Source: Neisseria sicca (GTDB taxonomy: Bacteria > Pseudomonadota > Gammaproteobacteria > Burkholderiales > Neisseriaceae). From it: 64,000 nt of DNA. The position numbers and the translations under genes are program-made. This document shows, piece after piece, positions 18,511 to 26,000 of the stretch (the first letter of the stretch is position 1; each line of letters opens with the position of its first letter). The notes under the pieces are model-generated. The model was not told the DNA's origin and did not search any database. It saw nothing but the letters and a program-made list of their open reading frames with translations. The stretch spans positions 124,001 through 188,000 of the forward strand of contig NZ_POXG01000004.1 of assembly GCF_003044565.1 (NCBI RefSeq). Reading direction: 5' to 3'.

Positions 18511-18654
18511 TTATTTAACTCCATCATGTTTCTTTAACTGATTGTAAAGATCACTAGTGCTTCCCAGGCTATCGATAAATCCCCAAAATCCATGTGTATA
18601 AATCTTAAAACTTTTATAGCCAATAGGATGCATAATATTCTTAGAAATTCTACT
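18511..18654 (-). pseudogene. Remnant of a toxin C-terminal tail
   Basis: An open stretch of 47 codons ending KKHDGVK* directly in front of the membrane-protein gene, preceded by an in-frame TAA. It contains HPIGYKSFKIYTHGFWGFID. It has no good start or ribosome site. Its position, sharing bases with the start of an immunity-like gene, is what is expected of the last part of an Rhs-type toxin tip whose front has been lost (inference). Confidence 0.4.
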
Positions 18655-18828
18655 TTAAATTTTATCCGTAATGCCTGTCCCAGCTTTTTACTATCAGGAT
18701 GGGGCTTTACATTAAAACGTTACGATTTTTATTTAGGTATATTCTCATAACAAATAAGCAGGTTGGAGTGTCATTCAACAAGGTCATCAAATTACCTAAA
18801 AATGTTAGGCTCCCAGCCCCTTTACCTG
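18655..18828. other. AT-rich non-coding spacer
   Basis: No ORF or hairpin of note. It may be decayed coding sequence in front of the toxin-tail remnant. Confidence 0.4.
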
Positions 18829-19218
18829 TTAATCAGGTAAAGAAATTAGATTCAGTTTTAAATTAATCAACCAGATTATGAGAACAAATAAGGTTCCGTA
18901 ATACATTCCATACATGAAACTCCTCAATTGACTTGTTTTTCTTTCGGTATGAATAAATCCTCCAGAGAATAATAAACAAAATAAAAATATAAAATAAAAA
19001 AATGGTTCATGAATAAGTAGCATTAATAGAGTTATTGTCCATATTGCAGTATATATATAAAAATAATTACGGAATATAAAATTTCTTTCGAAGAAATTCA
19101 TATCTTTCATTCTTTTTCTCAGTTCTACGTCGTTTTTCCACTCAATAACAAGAAAAATAAAAAGAATGAATAAAGCAATACTTGGCAAGTAGATATTAAT
19201 AAGAGAATTGATGTCCAT
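18829..19218 (-). CDS. Small membrane protein of unknown function
   Basis: 129 residues, AT-rich, starting MDINSLINIYLPSIALFILF. Four hydrophobic segments: near 10-25, 53-70, 73-88 and 105-122. A charged stretch (EWKNDVELRKRMKDMNFFER) lies between the first and second. No motif was recognised. It lies in the chain of small membrane proteins downstream of the Rhs gene and could be an immunity protein or a leftover of one. Confidence 0.5.
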   Translation of the reverse strand: MDINSLINIYLPSIALFILFIFLVIEWKNDVELRKRMKDMNFFERNFIFRNYFYIYTAIWTITLLMLLIHEPFFYFIFLFCLLFSGGFIHTERKTSQLRSFMYGMYYGTLFVLIIWLINLKLNLISLPD

Positions 19219-19292
19219 TTTTTAGTATGTGTAGAAAATATAATGATTTTTTTGCATGATAAACCTGAGATGAGACTTGAATCCGAAGTAGT

Positions 19293-19805
19293 CTAATGTG
19301 TTTTAACAGTATTTGAAGGACAAAGCGCTAAAGCTTCCTTGGATCGGAGTGATGTAAACATATAATGTACTAGATCAGGATTGTTTGAATAGTATTCACT
19401 GACCAAATAAGGAGAGTTGTTTGAATAAAAATAACAATATAATTTACCATTATCCAAAAAAGGTTGTATTTGGGAAGTTGGAATATTGAAGTCTTTTAAA
19501 TAGTCTATTCCTTTAGAAGTTATAGGATAAAGTTGAGAAAGAGGTATTTCATCCGCTTTATTTGCTTCAAAAATAACGATCATTCCATTTGTTTCAACAA
19601 AAGTCCTCAAGAATATATTGCGACTGCTTTTGGGAAAAATATCAATATACCATGAAAATGACTTAGAATTTAAAAACTCATCAGGAGTTTTGTAATAATC
19701 ATCAGCATGTTGATCATAGCTGAACATTAATATCAGAAATGGTATAAATATGATTGCAGATAGTATGCCTAAAGATATTAAAGATAATTTAATAAATTTC
19801 TTCAT
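19293..19805 (-). CDS. Membrane-anchored exported protein of unknown function
   Basis: 170 residues. One N-terminal hydrophobic anchor (LSLISLGILSAIIFIPFLIL), then a soluble, probably periplasmic domain with many Y, F, N and S residues. The start codon at 19805 has no strong SD. No family was recognised. Low GC and position among immunity-like genes suggest a role connected with the Rhs toxin cassettes (inference). Confidence 0.5.
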   Translation of the reverse strand: MKKFIKLSLISLGILSAIIFIPFLILMFSYDQHADDYYKTPDEFLNSKSFSWYIDIFPKSSRNIFLRTFVETNGMIVIFEANKADEIPLSQLYPITSKGIDYLKDFNIPTSQIQPFLDNGKLYCYFYSNNSPYLVSEYYSNNPDLVHYMFTSLRSKEALALCPSNTVKTH

Positions 19806-20146
19806 GGATGCACCTTTTAAAGACGAATTGCTGTTTTAATCAAAGGACTGTCACGGATAACTAAGGAAATTCAGTTCAAAGCAGACTTATTACTATGAGG
19901 AAAAGCCTCTAAGCTCGTACGAGCTAAATAATACATCGAAACGATTTGTTGCAGGTGTGATTACCAGAGTAGCAAATAGCAGCCCGCATTGTGAACGGTA
20001 TTTGAGGAATGTAGTTGCTGCTGAATTACATTTTTCGAGAAACATTTAGATTGGAATAAAACTCAGGTTTTCGTGGTTAAAAGTCCTAGGTATAGCCTGA
20101 AGTAGATACTTTCCAATTTTCAATTGAGTCAGTCATTTAAATAAAT
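19806..20146. other. Spacer with possible decayed coding sequence
   Basis: About 340 bases between two small genes. On the plus strand a frame without a start codon stays open at about 19858-20052 (it includes KRFVAGVITRVANSSPHC); on the minus strand a short open stretch ends just before the 19805 start. Neither was recognised. Confidence 0.35.
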
Positions 20147-20455
20147 TCACATATGAATTCCAAGGCATATAAACCCTAAAAGAAACCATAAAAATAGGGA
20201 TGTGGAAACGAATACTTTCCCTAAGATTTTCTTTCTCAAATTTAATCCTTTGGCAAATAAAACGACTATTAAGCCTAAGAAAAATATGAGAAATAATACC
20301 CCTTGTAGTATGCCTGTTTTAAAAATGTAGGGGAAGCAATATGGCAATCCGATATACCCTGCTTTCAGAAAAAGATAAATGGTGTCTCCGAGTGCCAAAT
20401 ATATAATCAAATAGGGAAAAAGAAGTGCCAATAGCCAATAAAATAAGTTTTTCAT
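20147..20455 (-). CDS. Small membrane protein, candidate immunity protein
   Basis: 102 residues beginning MKNLFYWLLALLFPYLIIYL. Three hydrophobic segments separated by short loops; the loop KGLNLRKKILG is basic and so probably cytoplasmic. The AAGAAAG upstream of the ATG may act as ribosome site. It is preceded by a short toxin-tail remnant and a DUS hairpin, the same arrangement as for the gene at 20626. No family was recognised. Confidence 0.5.
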   Translation of the reverse strand: MKNLFYWLLALLFPYLIIYLALGDTIYLFLKAGYIGLPYCFPYIFKTGILQGVLFLIFFLGLIVVLFAKGLNLRKKILGKVFVSTSLFLWFLLGFICLGIHM

Positions 20456-20486
20456 GTATTGTTCTTTCTTGTGGCGTTGAGATTCT

Positions 20487-20549
20487 TTATAGGCTGTAAT
20501 CTAGATCATTAGCCACATCTTTGCTTTTCAGTGTTAGAGAATGTATTTT
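20487..20549 (-). pseudogene. Short toxin-tail remnant
   Basis: An open stretch running out of the DUS hairpin and ending KSKDVANDLDYSL*, just upstream of the membrane-protein gene at 20455. It has no start codon. It is interpreted as the last 20 or so residues of a lost toxin tip, by analogy with 18511-18654 and 21027-21179. Confidence 0.3.
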
Positions 20550-20578
20550 AGGTCGTCTGAAAGTTTTTCAGACGACCT
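20550..20578. terminator. DUS inverted-repeat hairpin
   Basis: AGGTCGTCTGAAA with its inverse, almost no loop, followed by TTTATT. Preceded by TGTATTTT, as is the hairpin at 22553. It separates two toxin/immunity remnants. Confidence 0.7.
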
Positions 20579-20625
20579 TTATTTAAATCTAATTTGCACT
20601 TGCTTATTTGGATTATGCTTGTTAT

Positions 20626-20976
20626 TTAGTGAATGATTTTAAAAATATAATCACTAACCAAACACATGTAATATCCATAAAAAGAATTGCAGGCATATGA
20701 ACTTAAGGTATATGCACTGAATAATAATGTAAATATACTTATGGATACCGAAATTGGTAAGGTTTTCATATTTCTTATAAAGAGTAAATTTATCAGAGTA
20801 GCTACTGAAAACAGACTTGCAATATAGCTTGATAATTTAATGAATGTAAGTAAATATGAAAATAATTCTGCATCCATCACTATTGTTATTTTTATGAGCC
20901 ATATGGTCAAAAATATCAATGACGGAAGATTTAGCAAAATTTGAGCAATCAGTAAGAAGTAATTTTTTTGCTTCAT
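20626..20976 (-). CDS. Small membrane protein, candidate immunity protein
   Basis: 116 residues from ATG 20976 (MKQKNYFLLIAQILLNLPSL); the frame is open to 21051 but the extra residues are basic and look like leader. Four hydrophobic segments. It is similar in order and ends to the protein of 18120-18509 (see there), so the two are probably paralogues brought in with related toxins. It is preceded by a longer toxin-tail remnant (21027-21179). Confidence 0.5.
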   Translation of the reverse strand: MKQKNYFLLIAQILLNLPSLIFLTIWLIKITIVMDAELFSYLLTFIKLSSYIASLFSVATLINLLFIRNMKTLPISVSISIFTLLFSAYTLSSYACNSFYGYYMCLVSDYIFKIIH

Positions 20977-21026
20977 TTTATTTAATATTTTCAATTTGAT
21001 CATGAATATCTTTAGTTTACTCCTAG

Positions 21027-21179
21027 CTATCCTAATAGTATGAAAAACCATCTGTATGGCTTATAACCTCTATAATACGGAGCCCTACCCATAGGGAAGT
21101 AAGTCATTCCAACCTTTACACTTATACGAAAATGAGAATTTTGTATTTCAGTATCTGAATTAGATAACAAACTAACCAT
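21027..21179 (-). pseudogene. Remnant of a toxin C-terminal tail
   Basis: The frame includes KVGMTYFPMGRAPYYRGYKP and ends YRWFFILLG* about 50 bases before the immunity-like start at 20976. It stays open upstream, through TYSRANIAIKKM, up to a DUS hairpin at 21222. The coordinates given start at an internal ATG. The sequence reads like ordinary protein but has no front part, consistent with a truncated Rhs tip. Confidence 0.4.
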
Positions 21180-21221
21180 TTTCTTTATAGCAATGTTAGC
21201 GCGACTGTAAGTACATAAATT

Positions 21222-21249
21222 AGGTCGTCTAAAAGTTTTCAGACGACCT
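21222..21249. terminator. DUS-like inverted repeat
   Basis: AGGTCGTCTAAAA with an intact inverse DUS, TTTTCAGACGACCT. One arm has a changed base. It separates the exported protein at 21275 from the toxin-tail remnant. Confidence 0.6.
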
Positions 21250-21274
21250 TTGTGAAGGTTGGGTTTTAAAATTG

Positions 21275-21730
21275 CTATTTTTCTTTACATTTTAGATCTA
21301 TATACGCCCAAAAATCTTGATTTAGTTTCTCTTGTTCTTTTTGTGTTAAATGATCAATACCAATCCTATTAGATAATGGCATCTTTTGATTAGATTCTTT
21401 TAGTAAGCAACTAGAAAAGCTAAGAATTTTTCTTAAATCTAACTTACTATACTGCATATTCTTTCTGGGTTGATTAAAATAGTCATCATAAATTTCAACA
21501 AATGCCAAGTTCATGATGATTAGATTGTCAATGCTGCTTAAATTATCCAATTGTTTAGAGTCAATTGCCTGATTTCTGGATTTAATCAAAAAAACTATAT
21601 TATTCAGATGATTGAGTTTTAATGTTACTTCAAAATTTTCTTGATCCATAATATCCTGTTGATTTTGCTTATCGGCATATGCAGCAACAGAAAATGAAAA
21701 CATTAAAATAAGTAATAATATTTTTTTCAT
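21275..21730 (-). CDS. Exported protein, candidate immunity partner of the orphan Rhs tip
   Basis: 151 residues from ATG 21730 (MKKILLLILMFSFSVAAYA, signal peptide cut before DKQ). The frame is open to 21838 but that part overlaps the end of the orphan Rhs tip. The mature protein is helical and polar, with one cysteine pair (SSCLLKES ... DLKCKEK). It begins 25 bases after the stop of the orphan tip, the usual place of a cognate immunity gene. A periplasmic location implies a toxin acting there (inference). Confidence 0.55.
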   Translation of the reverse strand: MKKILLLILMFSFSVAAYADKQNQQDIMDQENFEVTLKLNHLNNIVFLIKSRNQAIDSKQLDNLSSIDNLIIMNLAFVEIYDDYFNQPRKNMQYSKLDLRKILSFSSCLLKESNQKMPLSNRIGIDHLTQKEQEKLNQDFWAYIDLKCKEK

Positions 21731-21755
21731 AAGAAGATTCTCAATGATTCTATAA

Positions 21756-22432
21756 CTATAACACATTGTGTTGTCTATAACATTCTTCTTGACAGAGTGA
21801 TGGCAAAAGAGTATTTCTTTGTTTCTGTGACTCAACAATACAACATGCTGTACATACTTCCAATGTATTAGGCTTTATTTGTTTTGTGCACCGATTGATA
21901 GGCTCTTCTAATGTCCACTTGCGGAATATCTTTATCGGATTTAGACCAGAATCAGGTTTTGGAGCCTTTCCATAATTCCCATAGCCTATTTCTTTATTTT
22001 TGTGATCAATACCGATAATGCTTGACGAACAACCTTTAGCATTATTTTTATCACATGCAGTAATTACCTGTTTGGCTATATCTGGTGTAGTCTCCCATCC
22101 TAAAACATCAGTCCACCTCGATATATTGAAAGCATAAATATACAAACTTTCTCCACCGGCTAATCTAATCGGATCCTGCTGCGTAAACCGTCCAATCTCC
22201 GGATCATAGTAGCGGAAGAAGTTGTAATGCAGCCCGGTTTCTTCATCGTAATGCTGATTCTGCAGGCGGAAGGGTTGATGTATATCCAGTTTCAGACGAC
22301 CTTCTTGGGTCAGTTTGCCCCAGCCGCTATAGTCACCGCTCTAAACAATATTGCCTTCTTCATCGGTCATCTCGCATGGGATGCCGGGTTCTCTTGTCTG
22401 ACCTAAAGTTTTATAGGAAGTAATCTGGACAT
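21756..22432 (-). pseudogene. Orphan Rhs C-terminal tip with the end of the Rhs core
   Basis: Minus-strand sequence 22145-22432 repeats the end of the large Rhs gene almost word for word ([20 protein letters not shown], then [20 protein letters not shown]). It then diverges after [12 protein letters not shown] into a different tip of about 130 residues, cysteine-rich ([23 protein letters not shown]). A TGG codon of the core is TAG here (22341-22343), and upstream of that only a shortened core scrap remains, so it cannot be made as a complete Rhs protein. It fits a displaced, silent toxin cassette that could be recombined back through the shared core. Confidence 0.7.
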
Positions 22433-22552
22433 TTCGTTACCTCTTTAATCTTCGGTGCCGATGCAGCTTGGGCTTCTTTGCGGTATTTTTGTGACAGGGA
22501 CAGCCATCTTGTAGAGACTAACTTTTGTTATCGCCTGACAAGGATGTATTTT

Positions 22553-22581
22553 AGGTCGTCTGAAAACTTTTCAGACGACCT
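22553..22581. terminator. DUS inverted-repeat hairpin
   Basis: AGGTCGTCTGAAAA with inverse TTTTCAGACGACCT, followed by TTGTGT. It lies downstream of the Rhs-linked lipoprotein gene and probably terminates the vgrG-rhs transcript. Confidence 0.7.
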
Positions 22582-22632
22582 TTGTGTATATATTATGTTT
22601 TCAACTCAGCCTGTACTTACTATTCAAGAAAG

Positions 22633-23010
22633 TTAATCGGTTACTTCTTCTAATGACCATTTTTCGTTAATTTTTTTAATTAGAAACTCTCGTTTGTGAT
22701 ATTCCCCATTCAGTTCAGTATTTTCATTTATTCTTATGTATCTAACACTGTTGTCCTCCTTATTAAATTGAATACCTATGCGGGTTTGAGGATTCGGAGT
22801 GCCATTATCAATGCCAATTGCACTCAATCCATTTTCAGTTCTGAGCATTTCTATATAAGAATTGCTCTGTTTGTTTTCAATTACTATATGGGCGTGCTTA
22901 TCTGTGGGTCCTTCTTCTTCATGCTGACTCCAATTAGTAAATTGGTTTTTTCCTGAATGGCAAGCCGAGAGAAAAAGTACAAATAGCAACATTAGTCTAT
23001 TATTTTTCAT
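22633..23010 (-). CDS. Small lipoprotein, candidate immunity protein of the Rhs tip
   Basis: 125 residues with a lipoprotein signal (MKNNRLMLLFVLFLSAC, lipobox LSAC). The mature domain is about 108 residues and looks beta-rich (IGIQFNKEDNSVRYIRINEN). It starts 28 bases after the stop of the Rhs gene, in the position of a cognate immunity gene, with SD AAAGGAAA upstream of the ATG. Lipidation would place it in the periplasm facing either membrane, which suggests that the Rhs tip acts there. No family was recognised. Confidence 0.6.
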   Translation of the reverse strand: MKNNRLMLLFVLFLSACHSGKNQFTNWSQHEEEGPTDKHAHIVIENKQSNSYIEMLRTENGLSAIGIDNGTPNPQTRIGIQFNKEDNSVRYIRINENTELNGEYHKREFLIKKINEKWSLEEVTD

Positions 23011-23038
23011 GTGATTTCCTTTGAATTTGATTGATAAA

Positions 23039-26000
23039 TCATTTTTTTCCTTTAATTCGATTCAATTCTGCCCAAGCATCTCTAGGACAATCGTTGTACA
23101 TTTTTTTTAACGTTAGATATTGATCTTCACTACACTTGCCAATATTATGACATTTTGTCACTTCGATATGAAAAGTTGCATTTACCCCACTTTCTGCTAT
23201 TACAGGATCTGCAAGAGCTGTTTCTAATCCAAATATAGTACCGAAAAATCTACTCACAGTACCCCATCCCCCGGTTATACGAGCCGTCCCAGGAGCATGT
23301 TTAACAGTTTGGGTAATGCCTCCGGCAGCTGAAATAGCATTACCAGACTGTCCCACAGCATAACCAGCCGCGGTTGGAACCCCTTTACTAGTTACGGGTT
23401 GGCAAGCCAAACCTAAGTGATCGAACCATTCCTGAATATTAAATCCAAATGCATATAAATTTAATCCTCCCAGTAACCCAATAGGATCCTGCTGTGTAAA
23501 CCGCCCAATCTCCGGATCATAATAGCGGAAGAAGTTGTAATGCAGCCCCGTTTCTTCATCATAATGCTGATTCTGTAGGCGGAAGGGTTGATGTATATCC
23601 AGTTTCAGACGACCTTCTTGGGTCAGTTTGCCCCAGCCGCTATAGTCGCCGCTCCAAACAATATTGCCTTCCTCATCGGTCATCTCTCGCGGGATGCCGA
23701 TTTGATCGTTGTGGTAATACAGGATTTCTCTTGCCTTGTCTGAGCCATTGTAGGTGGTGATTTGGGCAAGGGGTTCATAGTTTCGGTCTTCGGTATAAAC
23801 ATAGGTATAGGTGCGGTCTTTATGATATTCCTGTAGCAGGCGGCTGCCGTCCCATAGGTATTGGATTTCGTTGCCGTCTGGATGGACTTTGGCTATGCGG
23901 CGGCCCATTGGGTCGTAGCGGTAGCGGTATAAGACGGCGTTTTGTCCGGGGCGATAGATTTCGGCTTCGGTCGGTTGATTATCCGCATTGTAGCGGTAAT
24001 GTTGGATTTCGCCATCATGCTGCTGTTTTTCGATCAGGTTGCCCAACGGGTCGTAGCGGTAACTGATGCCTTTGTATTGGGTAAGGCGGTTGCCACTGAT
24101 TCTGCTTCCGTCGGTAAGGTTGTGGGCAGGGTCATAGCGATAGTGCTCGTCCGCGCTTTGGCTAATTCTGCCCAGTGCGTCATAGGTGTAATCCCTGCTG
24201 CCGTTGGTTTGGTCGTCGGTACGGACGAGGTTGCCGGTAGTGTCGTATTGGTAACGGCGACCGATAAGGACGGCAGGGTCTGCTTTGTTGTGGCTGTTCG
24301 GTTGGGCGATTTGTTGTTTCAGACGACCTAATGGGTCAAGTTGAAATTGGGTATTCAACTTGCCGATAGTCCGCTCGATCGGGCGATGCAGGGCATCACG
24401 CTCGATGTCGGCAAGGGTGGTGCCGTCTAGGTTAATATGGTGCAGGTGTCCGCTGCCGTAATACAGGCGGTTTAAAACTTCACCTGTCGGCAGGATGGTT
24501 TGGGTGCGGTTACCCAGTACGTCGTAACGGTGTTCGGTAATCTGTGCAGCAACATCTTTGGATTGTGAACGGCTGGTACTGGACGTAATAGGTTCATCCA
24601 AGTGAATGAGCTGTTCTTTAATCAGTCCGTTGTGATCATAGCCGAAGCGAAGCTCACTATGGGCGTTGTGTGCTTGGATCAGACGGTTAAGTTTGTCATA
24701 GCGGTAGTGGGTGCTCAGGATTTCTCCGCCGTCCAGATGACTGTCTTTCTGACGGATACGGCCGATACGGTCGCGGTGGTAGGTGATCGTCCGTAGCGGG
24801 CGAGTACGCACGTCAATGTTCCCAGACGCGTATTCTTCTTCGCGTATGAGTTCGCCGGCAGGGTTGTAGGTGTAACGTGTCATTTTGCCGTCAAAGCCGG
24901 TCTCGCGGATCAGGCGGTCGCGCTCATCGTATTCGAAGGTATAGCTGTCGCCGTTTTCGTTGACGAGGGTTTTCAGACGACCTACGGAATCGTAACGGTA
25001 TTGGAATGCACCACCCAGCGCGTTGTAGCGGATGGTTGGTTTGTTGTCATTGTCGTAATCGTAGGCGGTACGGTTACCTTCGGCATCTGTCAGAACACTC
25101 AGTCGACCAGCGTGATCGTAGCTGAAGTGTTCGCTACTGCCATCCGGATAGTCGGTACGCAATGGTTTCCTATTTTGGTAATGGTAGCGCGTGGTGTGAC
25201 CGGCTGCATCGGTAATACTTTCGAGTTTGCCCTCATCGTTATAGGTATAGCGGGTTTGCTGACCGGAACAGTCGGTTTGAGTGCTCAGGCGGTGGTGCTG
25301 GTCATATTCGAAAGTATAAGTATTGTTTTTTGCATCGGTAATTTGGGTAATTTGCCCATTTTCGTTGTAACGGTAACGGGTTGTATTGCCTTTGCTATCA
25401 CTTTGGGTTGCAGGTAATCCTTGTTCGTTGTACTCAATCAGGGTCTTTTGATTGTGCGGGAGGGTAATCTCTACCGGTCGGCGTTCTTGGTCATAACGAA
25501 TGTGCTGATTTTGCCCACCTTCTCCGCCAACAAAGGTCAGCAGCCCGCATTCGTTATAACGGTAGCGGGTTTCACGTCCCATTTCATCAGTAATTTTAAT
25601 GGGTCGGCCCAAAGCATCACGTTCAGTCAAAACGCTACTGCCATCTGCAAAGACTTTTTTAACGACTTCGCCATGATGGTCGTAATAAAGGTGTTCACTA
25701 CGTCCTAATGCGTCAGTGATTTGGGTATGTCCGTCGGCATAGGCAAAACGCCACTCTTCGCCATTGTCGGTATGGCTGCGCAATACCCGGCCTTTAGGGG
25801 TATAGTGGTCGTATTGATAGTAGGTATTTAATCCTGCTGCAGTTTGGTGACGGATCATCATATGGCGGCGATAACCGAAACGTCGGTGAACGAAACCTTC
25901 GGTATCTTCTACTGCGACAAGATCGCCGTTGTCGTCATAACGGTAACGGACAAGAAGTTCCCGACCTTCAGGTAGGTTATCGTTATAGCTACCCATACTG

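Noticed and set aside
19858..20052. Open plus-strand stretch ending VAAELHFSRNI
   Set aside because: No start codon, no ribosome site, family not recognised; recorded only as possible decayed coding DNA.
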